Source: Agrobacterium tumefaciens (lineage in GTDB: Bacteria > Pseudomonadota > Alphaproteobacteria > Rhizobiales > Rhizobiaceae). Taken from it: DNA of 64,000 nt. Location of the stretch: positions 2,953,001 through 3,017,000 of the forward strand of contig CP048469.1 in NCBI GenBank assembly GCA_025559845.1, read 5' to 3'. Under the pieces are notes generated by a model, which saw nothing but the letters and a program-made list of their open reading frames with translations, did no database searches and had not been told where the DNA came from. Shown here piece after piece: positions 37,168 to 46,013 of this stretch (position 1 is the stretch's first letter; the number at the start of each line of letters is the position of its first letter). The position numbers were made by a program, and so were the translations under genes.

Positions 37168-38205
37168 TCAGGCAGCCAGCATCTGTTCGATCTTCTCGCG
37201 GTTCAGGCCTTTTTCACCGATGACGACCAGTCGGCTGCGGCGCGTCTCACCCGGCGCCCACGGCCGGTCGTAGTAGTGATTGACGCGGCTTCCGACCGCC
37301 TGCACCTGAAGGCGCATCGGCTTGGCCGAAACCTCGATGAAGCCTTTGATACGAAGGACGTTTTCCGCTGCAGCCGTTTCCGCGATGCGGACGGCGAGGG
37401 CTTCTGGATCGGTCACCGCTGGCAGGTCTATAACGAAGCTATCGAAATCGTCGTGATCGTGATCGTGTTCTTCATCGTGATGCGTATGACGGTTTTCGAT
37501 ATCCTCTTCAACCGCAAGGCCGAGGCCAATCAGCACGGCAGGATCAACGGCGCCGTTCGATGCGACGACGATCTTGGCAGCCTTCGGCAGATGTTCCGAG
37601 ATGTGGGCTTTGGCCTTTTCAAGACCGGCAGCGTCAAGCAGATCGGCCTTGGTCATGACGATGAGATCGGCGCAGGCAACCTGATCTTCGAAAACCTCTT
37701 CAACGGGATCATCGTGATCAAGCGCTTCATCGGCCTGCCGCTGTGCGGAAAGCGCCTCCATGTCGTGTGCGACTTGGCCCTCAGCCAGAGCTGCGCCGTC
37801 CACGACAGCAATAACGGCATCAACCGTGACACGGCTTTTGATCGCCGGCCACTGGAAAGCCTGAACAAGCGGCTTTGGCAGTGCCAGACCCGAAGTCTCG
37901 ATCAGAATGTGCTCGACCTTCGGCTGGCGGCTGAGAATCTGCTCGATCGCTGGCTGGAAGTCATCGGCCACTGTGCAGCAGATGCAGCCATTGGCCAGTT
38001 CGACAATGTTTTCTTCCGGGCAGCTCTCGATACCGCAACCCTTGAGAATTTCGCCATCGATGCCGACATCACCGAATTCATTGACGATAATGGCAAGACG
38101 TTTCCCGTCGAGTTTTTCGAGAAGGCCACGCAGAAGCGTTGTTTTTCCGGCCCCCAGAAAACCGGTAACGATGGTGCAGGGAACGCGATCCAGAAGGGTG
38201 CTCAT
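37168..38205 (-). CDS. cobW: CobW GTPase (COG0523 metallochaperone family)
   Basis: 345 residues. P-loop GFLGAGKTTLLRGLL (residues 15-29), the metal-binding ANGCICCTVADDF (CxCC), IETSGLALPKPLVQAF, MTKADLL, a His/Asp-rich stretch HTHHDEEHDHDHDDFD (about 243-258), and a CobW C-terminal domain with LRIKGFIEV. CobW is thought to load Co2+ for the cobaltochelatase, consistent with its place just before cobN. ATG 38205 overlaps the DUF1636 stop. It should be controlled by the upstream cobalamin riboswitch. Confidence 0.94.
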   Translation of the reverse strand: MSTLLDRVPCTIVTGFLGAGKTTLLRGLLEKLDGKRLAIIVNEFGDVGIDGEILKGCGIESCPEENIVELANGCICCTVADDFQPAIEQILSRQPKVEHILIETSGLALPKPLVQAFQWPAIKSRVTVDAVIAVVDGAALAEGQVAHDMEALSAQRQADEALDHDDPVEEVFEDQVACADLIVMTKADLLDAAGLEKAKAHISEHLPKAAKIVVASNGAVDPAVLIGLGLAVEEDIENRHTHHDEEHDHDHDDFDSFVIDLPAVTDPEALAVRIAETAAAENVLRIKGFIEVSAKPMRLQVQAVGSRVNHYYDRPWAPGETRRSRLVVIGEKGLNREKIEQMLAA

Positions 38206-38627
38206 TTCATCTCCTCGGTAAAATCGAATGGGGGAATACGCGCGACCATGCCGCGCTTCAAACTATCAGGACGGCCGCGCCAGGGCATCAGCCCGTCCGG
38301 CGCAGTGGCCAGCAGGCGAGCGCCAACAAGCAAATCCTCGGCATTGTCGGGCGTCAGTCCGCCAAACACATAAGACCAGCCATCGGCGCCACGTAAAACA
38401 GCGCTCAGCCCACGCTTGCAATTGGCAAGACAATTGACGCTTCGCACCTCGATACCCGCGTTGTGCGCCTTTTCGGCTGCACGTTCCGCCAGAATGGGCC
38501 CGGGACGGGGATCGAGATCTGGATCATTTGCATCGCGACAACTCCGGCACACAAACACGACCACGCCGGAAACGTCATCGTTTTCCAACCCATCTTTGGT
38601 GCATGAGGATGTGACTGCGATATCCAA
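38202..38627 (-). CDS. DUF1636 family protein, first gene of the riboswitch operon
   Basis: Up to 141 residues. VVVFVCRSCRDANDPD and VRSVNCLANCKRGLSAVLRG give a CxxC pair and a CxxxC pair spaced like thioredoxin-like [2Fe-2S] proteins; GWSYVFGGL follows. The family is often found beside cobW, but no biochemical role is established; a metal or iron-sulfur role in corrin synthesis is an inference. The start is uncertain: there is no ATG in frame, so TTG 38627 (used here), TTG 38588 or GTG 38564 must serve. It leads the operon DUF1636-cobWNGHIJ. Confidence 0.8.
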   Translation of the reverse strand: MDIAVTSSCTKDGLENDDVSGVVVFVCRSCRDANDPDLDPRPGPILAERAAEKAHNAGIEVRSVNCLANCKRGLSAVLRGADGWSYVFGGLTPDNAEDLLVGARLLATAPDGLMPWRGRPDSLKRGMVARIPPFDFTEEMK

Positions 38628-38660
38628 ACCGTTTTCGCTTTCCGCGCCTTTAGACTTTTC

Positions 38661-38737
38661 GGGGTGCGCATCTCGAAAACGGCACGCTTGCCAGGCAAGG
38701 CGGCTCGTTCGATTTCATCGACTGGCCGGAGCACCCC
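38661..38737 (-). other. Inverted repeat in the riboswitch expression platform
   Basis: Between the riboswitch and the DUF1636 start, GGGGTGC (38661-38667) is complementary to GCACCCC (38731-38737), enclosing 63 bases with smaller hairpins. It could be part of a switching structure. No T-run terminator is evident, which leaves control of translation or a Rho-dependent mechanism as possibilities. Confidence 0.35.
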
Positions 38738-38760
38738 GCCCGGCAGACGTTTTTGCGTGA

Positions 38761-38934
38761 ACGGCAGGTCTCCTGGCTCGCGGCTTGATCGATACCCGTT
38801 TGACACCGCCTTCCCGGACATGTTCGGTCCAGTGGCTTCACGGTGTGGGCTTACCGCTTACAGTTGCGGGGGCAGCCACGGATTGACCCAACGGGGCTTG
38901 AACCGTGTTCCCTCTTAGCTTTCCCCGTTGCCGG
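38761..38934 (-). ncRNA. Cobalamin (AdoCbl) riboswitch
   Basis: Read on the minus strand, the element has the conserved core: AAGCTAAGAGGGAACACGG, then GTGGCTGCCCCCGCAACTGT, then AAGCCACTGG, then GGGAAGGCGG, and the B12 box AGCCAGGAGACCTGCC (38763-38778). CGGCA near the 5' end (38929-38933) and TGCCG at the 3' end (38762-38766) form the closing stem. It lies just downstream of a promoter and 133 bp before the DUF1636 gene, so high cobalamin should lower expression of DUF1636-cobWNGHIJ. Confidence 0.95.
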
Positions 38935-38955
38935 AAAAAGACCGTTTGCTCGATA

Positions 38956-38984
38956 CACTTAGGCTGAACGCCTTTTGCGGTCAA
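38956..38984 (-). promoter_or_regulatory. Promoter of the riboswitch-controlled cob operon
   Basis: On the minus strand, TTGACC (38979-38984) and TAAGTG (38956-38961) are 17 bp apart. A start site about 7 bp further would begin the transcript just before the riboswitch. Confidence 0.6.
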
Positions 38985-39008
38985 TGCCATGCTGTCCCTG
39001 CCAGCGGA

Positions 39009-39036
39009 TTGCCGGGTGCGGCAAATTGGGTATAGT
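39009..39036 (+). promoter_or_regulatory. Possible cobO-cobQ promoter
   Basis: TTGCCG (39009-39014) and TATAGT (39031-39036) are 16 bp apart on the plus strand, 54 bp before cobO. No riboswitch core is seen between this site and cobO. Confidence 0.5.
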
Positions 39037-39089
39037 CGCCGCTTCCACGGCGAGGTGTTCACACCCGCTGCCGAAAAACAGGGACATGC

Positions 39090-39710
39090 ATGATGAACCG
39101 CGAAATCAACGACGCCGAAGCCGAGCGACACCGGCAGAAGATGGTGAACCGTAAAGCGGTGCAGGATGCCGAAGTTGCTGAAAAGACGGTCGAAAAAGGC
39201 CTGCTGATGGTCAATACCGGCCCCGGCAAGGGTAAATCGACGGCGGCGTTCGGGCTCGCCTTGCGTATGCTCGGAAATAGCAGGCGTGTCGGCGTCGTGC
39301 AGTTCATCAAGGGCGCATGGTCGACCGGTGAGCAGCAGGCACTGAGCCTGTTTGGCGACAAGGTGGAGTGGCGAACCATGGGCGAAGGTTTCACATGGGA
39401 CACGCAGGATCTGAAGCGCGATGTCGCCGCGGCAACCAAGGCATGGGAAGAGGCCAAGACCCTGATGGCCGATGAAAGCATCGGTCTTTTGATCCTGGAC
39501 GAACTCAACATCGCACTGCGCTACGACTACCTGCCTCTGGAAGAGGTCATTGCAACGCTTGAGAAACGCCGGACTGATTTGCATGTCATCGTCACCGGCC
39601 GTAACGCCAAGCCAGCCCTGATCGAGGCCGCCGATATGGTCACGGAAATGAGCCTCGTCAAACATCACTTCAAGGCGGGCGTGAAGGCGCAGGCGGGAAT
39701 CGAGTTCTGA
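39090..39710 (+). CDS. cobO: Corrinoid adenosyltransferase CobO
   Basis: 206 residues of the CobA/CobO/BtuR ATP:corrinoid adenosyltransferase family. KGLLMVNTGPGKGKSTAAFGLALRMLG carries the P-loop (about residues 42-52), followed by VGVVQFIKGAW, EWRTMGEGFTWDTQD, LLILDELNIALRYDYL and VIVTGRNAKPALIEAAD. It attaches the 5'-deoxyadenosyl group to cob(I)yrinic acid a,c-diamide. ATG 39090 and ATG 39093 are adjacent; either is possible. It leads a short plus-strand unit with cobQ and diverges from the riboswitch operon. Confidence 0.95.
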   Translation: MMNREINDAEAERHRQKMVNRKAVQDAEVAEKTVEKGLLMVNTGPGKGKSTAAFGLALRMLGNSRRVGVVQFIKGAWSTGEQQALSLFGDKVEWRTMGEGFTWDTQDLKRDVAAATKAWEEAKTLMADESIGLLILDELNIALRYDYLPLEEVIATLEKRRTDLHVIVTGRNAKPALIEAADMVTEMSLVKHHFKAGVKAQAGIEF

Positions 39711-39713
39711 TCC

Positions 39714-41171
39714 ATGACTGCACGCGCCCTTATGTTTCAGGGAACCGGCTCCGATGTCGGGAAATCGCTGATGGTGGCGGGGCTGGCACGTGCCTTCGTC
39801 AAGCGCGGCCTCAGCGTCATGCCCTTCAAGCCGCAGAACATGTCAAACAATGCGGCAGTTACGGCGGATGGCGGTGAAATCGGCCGTGCGCAGGCGCTGC
39901 AAGCGCGTGCCGCAGGTGTCGCGCTGTCGGTTCACATGAACCCCGTCCTGCTGAAACCGCAAAGCGAGACCGGGGCGCAGGTAATCGTGCAAGGGAAGAT
40001 CGCCGGCAACGCAAAAGCCGCAGAATATCAGGGCCTCAAGGCTGGCTTGATGCCGAAGGTCCTGGAAAGTTTCGAGTTGCTGAAGCAAAAAGCCGATCTG
40101 GTTCTGGTGGAAGGTGCCGGCAGCGCTTCGGAAATCAATCTGCGTGCCAACGACATTGCAAATATGGGTTTTTCCCGTGCCGCCGATGTACCAGTCATCC
40201 TGATCGGCGACATCGAGCGGGGTGGCGTGATCGCGAGCTTGGTCGGCACCAGTGCGGTGCTGGATGACGCCGATGCCGCGATGATAGAAGGCTTCATCGT
40301 CAACCGTTTTCGCGGCGATCCTTCATTGTTCGACGAAGGCATGCGGATCATCGCTGCCAAAACGGGATGGCAATCCGTCGGCCTTCTTCCGCATTTTCCC
40401 GACGCCGCTCGTCTGCCGGCGGAAGATGCGCTCGGCCTCTCCAATGTCCAGACCGCCAAGGACGGCGCAAAAATCCGCATCGCGGTTCCGATCCTGCCGC
40501 ATATTTCAAACTTCGACGATCTCGACCCCTTGGACATGGAGCCGGATGTCGAACTGGTCCGCATCCGGCCGGGCCAAGCAATTCCTGGCGACTGCGCGCT
40601 GGTCCTGCTCTGTGGGTCAAAGTCCACCATCGCAGACCTGAACGCTCTGAAGACATCCGGGCTTGATATCGACATCAGGGCTCATCTGCGCCGTGGCGGC
40701 ATGGTGCTTGGGCTGTGCGGTGGTTATCAGATGCTCGGCAAAATGGTCTCAGACCCTGACGGCATCGAAGGTCCTCCGGCCACGGTCGAAGGTCTTGGAT
40801 TGCTTGATGTCGCAACAACCCTCACCGACGACAAGAGATTGGTGTCCGTGCAAGGGACCAGCTTCGATGGAACATCGTTTACCGGCTATGAAATGCATGT
40901 CGGACAAACATACGGAGCCGACTGCACACGGCCTTTTTCGAAAATCGGCAATCATACCGAAGGTGCAATCTCATCTGATGGACGGGTCTTTGGCACCTAT
41001 ATTCACGGTCTTTTTGCCGATGATGCACAAAGAAGTGTCTGGCTGCAGCGATTGGGAACGGAAAGTTCCCACTTGAACTACGAAGCCGACGTCGATGCGG
41101 TGCTCGACCGGCTGGCTGAGCACATGGAAGCCCATATCGATCTCGACGCATTGCTTGCTATAGCGCGATAG
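39714..41171 (+). CDS. cobQ: Cobyric acid synthase CobQ
   Basis: 485 residues. The N-terminal domain [38 protein letters not shown] and [15 protein letters not shown] and a C-terminal glutamine amidotransferase domain with the Cys in [14 protein letters not shown] and the His in GTYIHGLF. It amidates four side chains of adenosylcobyrinic acid a,c-diamide to give adenosylcobyric acid. It starts three bases after the cobO stop and overlaps the end of the convergent cobD by 14 bases. Confidence 0.96.
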   Translation: MTARALMFQGTGSDVGKSLMVAGLARAFVKRGLSVMPFKPQNMSNNAAVTADGGEIGRAQALQARAAGVALSVHMNPVLLKPQSETGAQVIVQGKIAGNAKAAEYQGLKAGLMPKVLESFELLKQKADLVLVEGAGSASEINLRANDIANMGFSRAADVPVILIGDIERGGVIASLVGTSAVLDDADAAMIEGFIVNRFRGDPSLFDEGMRIIAAKTGWQSVGLLPHFPDAARLPAEDALGLSNVQTAKDGAKIRIAVPILPHISNFDDLDPLDMEPDVELVRIRPGQAIPGDCALVLLCGSKSTIADLNALKTSGLDIDIRAHLRRGGMVLGLCGGYQMLGKMVSDPDGIEGPPATVEGLGLLDVATTLTDDKRLVSVQGTSFDGTSFTGYEMHVGQTYGADCTRPFSKIGNHTEGAISSDGRVFGTYIHGLFADDAQRSVWLQRLGTESSHLNYEADVDAVLDRLAEHMEAHIDLDALLAIAR

Positions 41172-42123
41172 CGAGCGCAAGCACGCCAAACAGGCTGATC
41201 AACAGTCCATCCGCAATGCGAGCCAAAAGCAGAGCCTGGCGAATATCCGACGCAGTCAGATCACGTCTCCCGCCGTCGCCCATGAAGCGGGCCTCGATCA
41301 TCTGCCCCCCATAAGAACGTGGCCCGGCAAGCGCAAAACCGAGCGCACCGGCAAGCGCGGCCTCCGGCCACCCGGCATTGGGAGAACGATGATGGCGGGC
41401 ATCGCGGAAAACAGCACGGATCGCCTGGCGAGGCGAGGCATCTTTCACAAAAAACGCAGCCACGACAAACAGAAGGCCGCTCAGTCGTGAGGCTGGCAAG
41501 TTGACGAGATCATCTAGCCGGGCTGACGCCCAGCCGAATGCTTCATGGCGTGAGGATCGATGCCCAATCATACTGTCTGCCGTATTGATCGCCTTGTATC
41601 CCGCCCCGCCCGGCAAGCCAAGCATGGCAAGCCAGAAGGCGGGCGCCACGACACCGTCCGAAAAGTTTTCTGCCAGGCTTTCGATCGCTGCACGGCATAC
41701 CGCCGCCTCATCAAGCTTCTCAGGATCACGCCCGACAATCATCGAAACGGCCTTGCGCCCACCTTCAAGCCCCTCTTGCTCAAGGGCTGTCGCAACGGCT
41801 GCGACATGCTGCTCAAGGCTCCTTTGCGCGGGAAGGGATGCACCCACGATCGCAACAAGCAAAAGACCAAGCGGCATAAGTAACAAGGTCGATTGGGCAA
41901 TCCATGCGACAAGGATCGTGCTACCGAGGAATACGGTCAACGCCATCAAACCCGCCATCTTGCGCTGTGAAAATGCGTCTTCTTCCCGGTTCCATTTTTT
42001 GTCAAGGAGCGCGATAAGCGAACCGATCCAGGTGACGGGATGACCGACGCGCTTGAAAAGCCAGTCCGGGTATCCCGTCAGACGTTCGATCACGAGCGAC
42101 AAAAAAGCGAGAGCAAGGAACAT
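41158..42123 (-). CDS. cobD: Adenosylcobinamide-phosphate synthase CobD (CbiB)
   Basis: 321-residue membrane protein with several hydrophobic helices. [61 protein letters not shown] and [22 protein letters not shown] are the CbiB/CobD signature. It joins the aminopropanol (phosphate) arm to cobyric acid. ATG 42123 opens the protein; a TTG three codons earlier is possible. The start codon overlaps that of the divergent cobC within CATG at 42121-42124. No good ribosome site is seen before it. Confidence 0.93.
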   Translation of the reverse strand: MFLALAFLSLVIERLTGYPDWLFKRVGHPVTWIGSLIALLDKKWNREEDAFSQRKMAGLMALTVFLGSTILVAWIAQSTLLLMPLGLLLVAIVGASLPAQRSLEQHVAAVATALEQEGLEGGRKAVSMIVGRDPEKLDEAAVCRAAIESLAENFSDGVVAPAFWLAMLGLPGGAGYKAINTADSMIGHRSSRHEAFGWASARLDDLVNLPASRLSGLLFVVAAFFVKDASPRQAIRAVFRDARHHRSPNAGWPEAALAGALGFALAGPRSYGGQMIEARFMGDGGRRDLTASDIRQALLLARIADGLLISLFGVLALAIAL

Positions 42124-43168
42124 GGGCGACAACGTACCAGAAAAGGCGCAACCTGCGATCCATCACGGCGGTAATCTCGGTCGGGCACGTCGGTTGTTTC
42201 CTCAGGCACCTGAACCATGGATCGACCTTTCGACCGGGATCAATCCGCACTCCTATCCGCATTCGCCCATTCCCGCTAGCGCATTTGCCCGCCTGCCTGA
42301 ACCCGACACCCTCTCAGCGCTGAAGAAGCGGGCAGCAGAGAGTTTTGGCGCACCTTCTGAGGATCATATCGTTGCCTCGCCAGGCACGCAGATGCTGATG
42401 CCGCTCCTGGCACAACTGGCACTCGATCGCGGTGCACGGCGAGGGGGTGTCCTTGCGCCCGCCTATGCCGAACATGCCCGAACGGCCCGAATGGCAGGCT
42501 TGCCAATGACGGAAGTCCAGTACGTCAACGACCTCCTGGCCTGTGACTACGCGACGATCGTCAATCCCAACAATCCCGATGGACGAGTCATGGATCGAGA
42601 CGCGCTGTCGGCAATCGCCACTTCCATGAGACACAAAGGCGGCCTGCTGGTCGTCGATGAGGCCTTCATTGAAACCGGAACCGCAGAAAGTCTCGCAAGT
42701 CTCACAAACGAGGATGCACTTGTTGTCCTGCGATCTTTCGGAAAATTCTACGGCATGGCGGGCGTGCGCTTGGGTTTTGCAGTCGCCCATCCCGATATCG
42801 CCGCCGATCTGGAATCCCGGCTTGGTCCATGGGCTGTATCGGGACCGGCCCTGCATATCGCAACGGAAGCGCTCGCTGACCGGACGTGGCAGGACGCCAT
42901 GCGACTCCGGCTAACGATGCAGGCTGGTCGTCTGGATACGCTTCTTCGAAAGGCCAGTTTGTCGATCGTCGGTGGAACGTCGCTGTTCAGATTGGCGAGA
43001 GATGAGCGCGCGCCACATCTTTTCGACCACCTTGGTCAAAGCGGCATATTGGTGCGCGTGTTTGACGAAAGGCCGAATGATGTTCGTTTCGGCCTTCCCG
43101 CAACCGAGGAAGAATGGCAGCGCCTCGAAGACGCGCTGCACACATTCGATTATCCTTCGAACGTATAG
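42122..43168 (+). CDS. cobC: CobC-type aminotransferase-like protein (threonine-phosphate decarboxylase family)
   Basis: 348 residues, a fold-type I PLP enzyme. IHHGGNLGRARRLFPQAPEPWIDLSTGINPHSYP is the CobC/CobD-type start; VNPNNPDGRV, LLVVDEAFIE and the PLP Lys in VLRSFGKFYGMAGVRLGF follow. CobC, with CobD, makes the aminopropanol arm of cobalamin, probably by decarboxylating threonine phosphate. ATG 42122 shares two bases with the divergent cobD start; the frame is open further upstream inside cobD, but that part is the antisense of cobD. It overlaps the end of the fuconate dehydratase gene by 19 bases. Confidence 0.92.
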   Translation: MGDNVPEKAQPAIHHGGNLGRARRLFPQAPEPWIDLSTGINPHSYPHSPIPASAFARLPEPDTLSALKKRAAESFGAPSEDHIVASPGTQMLMPLLAQLALDRGARRGGVLAPAYAEHARTARMAGLPMTEVQYVNDLLACDYATIVNPNNPDGRVMDRDALSAIATSMRHKGGLLVVDEAFIETGTAESLASLTNEDALVVLRSFGKFYGMAGVRLGFAVAHPDIAADLESRLGPWAVSGPALHIATEALADRTWQDAMRLRLTMQAGRLDTLLRKASLSIVGGTSLFRLARDERAPHLFDHLGQSGILVRVFDERPNDVRFGLPATEEEWQRLEDALHTFDYPSNV

Positions 43169-44427
43169 GTCTCGATCGACTCCTGCTTCATCTCGATTGA
43201 GAAGCCCGGTAGCCTTGGTGGCATATAGGCCGCATTGCGAATTTCGCAGGGTTCGATGAAGTGCTCGTGCAGGTGATCGACATATTCGATCACTCGGCCT
43301 TCCTTGGTCCCGGAAACGACAAGGTAGTCAATCATGGAAAGGTGCTGCACGTATTCGCAAAGACCTACGCCACCGGCATGCGGCCAGACCGGAAGACCAT
43401 ATTTTGCGGCGATCAGCAGAACGGCCAGAACTTCATTCAGTCCGCCCATGCGGCAGGAATCGATCTGCACCACATCGATTGCACCTTCGGCAATGAACTG
43501 CTTGAACATGATGCGGTTCTGGCACATTTCACCGGTCGCAACCTTAACCGGACCGATGGCTTCACGGATCTTGCGATGGCCAGCAATATCATCAGGGCTT
43601 GTCGGCTCTTCGATGAAGAACGGCTTGGCGAAAGCGAGTTTTTTAACCCAGTCGATCGCCTGATCCACTTCCCATACCTGATTGGCATCGATCATCAGAT
43701 AGCGATCCGGACCAATCACCTCACGAGCGATGGTAAGGCGGCGAATATCATCTTCCAGATCACGGCCAACCTTCATCTTGACGTGGTTGAAGCCGGCATC
43801 GATTGCCTCCTGGCAGAGACGGCGCAGCTTGGCATCGTCGTAACCGAGCCAACCCGCCGACGTCGTATAGCACGCATATCCCTCGGCCTTCAGCGTCTCG
43901 ATACGCTCCTTTTTGCCACCCTCGGCTTTTTTCAGGATCGCCAGCGCTTCGTCGCGGGTCAGCACATCGGTAAGATAACGGTAGTCGACGATATCGGCGA
44001 TTTCTTCGGCGCTCATATCCGCGACAAGCTGCCAGACAGGCTTGCCCGCCTTTTTGGCCAGCAGGTCCCAGACGGCGTTGACCACCGCACCGGTGGCAAG
44101 ATGCATGGCGCCCTTGTCTGGACCAATCCAGCGAAGCTGGCTGTCGCTGGTCAGATGGCGCCAGTATTTGCCAGGATTTTCAAGAACCGTCGCAAGATCA
44201 GTGCCAACGACCAGATGATGCATTGCCTCGATTGCCATGCAGCAAATGTCGTTGCCGCGACCAATGGTGAAGGTCAGTCCGTGGCCTTTTAAACCAGGTT
44301 CGTCCGTGTCGAGAATGACATAGGCTGCGGAATAATCAGGGTCTGGATTCATCGCATCGGAGCCATCAAGGCTTTGAGACGTGGGAAAGCGCAGATCGAA
44401 AACGCGCAAATCTGTAATCTTGGTCAT
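43150..44427 (-). CDS. L-fuconate dehydratase (enolase superfamily)
   Basis: 425 residues. ITDLRVFDLRFPTSQSLDGSD and NPDPDYSAAYV are typical of L-fuconate dehydratase (FucD). The enolase-superfamily acid/base and metal residues are in place: KMKVG (KxK), MIDANQVW, FIEEPTSPDD, KVATGEMC and WPHAGGVGLCEYVQH. It dehydrates L-fuconate to 2-keto-3-deoxy-L-fuconate. ATG 44427 matches the family N-terminus; a GTG three codons upstream also exists. It is the last gene of the leftward sugar operon, 114 bp after the mutarotase gene, and converges on cobC. Confidence 0.92.
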   Translation of the reverse strand: MTKITDLRVFDLRFPTSQSLDGSDAMNPDPDYSAAYVILDTDEPGLKGHGLTFTIGRGNDICCMAIEAMHHLVVGTDLATVLENPGKYWRHLTSDSQLRWIGPDKGAMHLATGAVVNAVWDLLAKKAGKPVWQLVADMSAEEIADIVDYRYLTDVLTRDEALAILKKAEGGKKERIETLKAEGYACYTTSAGWLGYDDAKLRRLCQEAIDAGFNHVKMKVGRDLEDDIRRLTIAREVIGPDRYLMIDANQVWEVDQAIDWVKKLAFAKPFFIEEPTSPDDIAGHRKIREAIGPVKVATGEMCQNRIMFKQFIAEGAIDVVQIDSCRMGGLNEVLAVLLIAAKYGLPVWPHAGGVGLCEYVQHLSMIDYLVVSGTKEGRVIEYVDHLHEHFIEPCEIRNAAYMPPRLPGFSIEMKQESIETYTFEG

Positions 44428-44541
44428 GCCGTTCACTCGCGGTCAGGGGTCACTAATAGGTTAGAGCGTGGGAATAAAATGCAGAATGTTTTCCATCGCT
44501 CTCTCGTTGTTTCGGCCTCGGACTGTCTTTCTGTCCAAAGC

Positions 44542-44877
44542 CTAATCGTGGTGGAAAACGTTCTCCATCATTGCCCACCACTCGCCATCCTTGCGACTTT
44601 CGAGCGGCCGCTGGCAGGGAATGGTGAAGGCCCACCATTCCCGGTTCTTTTCACTGGTGGCCATCTTGGCCATGTCCGCATCGAAGTCCGTGCCGTGATA
44701 TTCCCAGGTGCCAAACAACAGGTTTTCTGGTTCACGCAGGAAAATCGTATAGTTGCGGATGTTACAGTCGCTGATGAGCGCCAGAACCTCCGGCCATACG
44801 GCAGCATGCAGCCGTTTGTATTCCGCAATCATCTCCGGCTTCACGCCGATGAGCATTCCCATACGTTGCATCGTCAT
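44542..44877 (-). CDS. L-rhamnose mutarotase family protein (RhaM/RhaU type)
   Basis: 111 residues. QRMGMLIGVKPEMIAEYKRLHAAVWPEV, IRNYTIFLREPENLLFGTWEY and NREWWAFTIPCQRPL belong to the small RhaM-type mutarotase family, which speeds alpha/beta interconversion of 6-deoxy sugars. In this locus the likely substrate is L-fucose or L-galactose rather than rhamnose, by analogy with the RhaM-type gene in the Campylobacter fucose cluster. ATG 44877 overlaps the upstream reductase stop by 4 bases. Confidence 0.85.
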   Translation of the reverse strand: MTMQRMGMLIGVKPEMIAEYKRLHAAVWPEVLALISDCNIRNYTIFLREPENLLFGTWEYHGTDFDADMAKMATSEKNREWWAFTIPCQRPLESRKDGEWWAMMENVFHHD

Positions 44878-46013
44878 ATCCCGTTATTGATAGTCGCCAA
44901 GCCGGCACGGAGCTTCGGCTGCGGCAGGGAGAGTTGCAGACGCTCGGCCCAGGCAATGACCGGAGCGAAACGTCGACGTTTTTTTTCGTCGTGATTGCTG
45001 GCAATATCGGCAAGCCGGTGCGCCAGAAACGGGTTCATGAAGCGTTCGCGCACCTCGTCGACATAGGCTGGCGCCTCATCGCCCATCCCGGCAGCGGCAA
45101 AGACGGGCAAAACCTCGCCACGCCAGACAGCTTCAAGATCGGCCGAAAGGCCCTTGTCCTGCATCGCTTCGCGTACCGTTTCATCCGGCGCACGACGATC
45201 CTGCTGCCAGCGCTCGGCGAGATAGGAATGTCCGAGATTAAGCAGAAACAGTTTCAGCGTCTCATATCGATTGAGGTCATCCGTCAGCACAATCGCCGGA
45301 TGGCGGCAGGGCAGCGTCAGACCGTCCTGTTTTTCGATCGCCCAGAGGGCGTAGGGCTCCGCCACTGCTCCAACCGGGTCGATGGCTTCGGAAACGATAC
45401 GATCGACCAGACTGTTGGCGAAACGGCACTTCTCGTTGAGATAGAAGGCAAATCCGGCCGGTAACTGCCAGGCATTCGCCAGGTCGCGCAGAATGGATTT
45501 TAGCCTGTCGCCATTACGAGGAACGAGTTCGCACGGAAATATCGAAACCGGAACTTCCGGGCTCTTCTGAAATCGCTCCAGAAGCAGCATGCAAAGCTTC
45601 GCTGGAAAACTCCTCGGAACCGACGTGAAATCCGCCGCCAGATGAGGCCCGTCGCCAGCATCGAGATCGTAACCGCGATCACCGGTGTTGGATAAAATGA
45701 CATCGGCTTTCATCGCGATATCACGAACGTCGCCCCAGTCATTCGCCGCAGTCAAAGACCTGATAACCGCACGCCCCGTATATTCGTGATCGACAATCTC
45801 GCCACCCTGCAAACCCCGGATACGAACAGGATAGCCTTTGTCAGAACCAAGCGCTGCAATGCGCTTGGCGCTTTCCGCACTGCTGGTAGTCTGCACAATC
45901 GCAATACGTCCAATCGACTGACCCGTGGCCAGAGCCTCCGAAATGAAAAAATCCGCGTGTGCCAGCAGGAAACGACTAGTGCCGAATTGCAGGATCGGGG
46001 TGTCGATCGTCAT
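44874..46013 (-). CDS. Mannitol dehydrogenase family protein, tagaturonate reductase-like
   Basis: 379 residues of the polyol-specific long-chain dehydrogenase family. ILQFGTSRFLLAHADFFI is the N-terminal nucleotide-binding segment; NDWGDVRDIAMKADVILSNTGDRGY, FPCELVPRNGDRLKSIL, and LKLFLLNLGHSYLA with the catalytic K-N-H set follow. UxaB (tagaturonate reductase) and UxuB (fructuronate reductase) belong here; this one is about 100 residues shorter than E. coli UxaB. With UxaA and a zinc dehydrogenase in the same locus, reduction of tagaturonate to altronate is the best guess. Confidence 0.78.
   Translation of the reverse strand: MTIDTPILQFGTSRFLLAHADFFISEALATGQSIGRIAIVQTTSSAESAKRIAALGSDKGYPVRIRGLQGGEIVDHEYTGRAVIRSLTAANDWGDVRDIAMKADVILSNTGDRGYDLDAGDGPHLAADFTSVPRSFPAKLCMLLLERFQKSPEVPVSIFPCELVPRNGDRLKSILRDLANAWQLPAGFAFYLNEKCRFANSLVDRIVSEAIDPVGAVAEPYALWAIEKQDGLTLPCRHPAIVLTDDLNRYETLKLFLLNLGHSYLAERWQQDRRAPDETVREAMQDKGLSADLEAVWRGEVLPVFAAAGMGDEAPAYVDEVRERFMNPFLAHRLADIASNHDEKKRRRFAPVIAWAERLQLSLPQPKLRAGLATINNGI

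Noticed and set aside
39037..39089. Possible second cobalamin riboswitch before cobO
   Set aside because: No B12 box or conserved core on the plus strand between the putative promoter and the start codon.
43261..44292. 343-codon plus-strand frame opposite the fuconate dehydratase
   Set aside because: Antisense to an enolase-superfamily gene with all catalytic residues intact.
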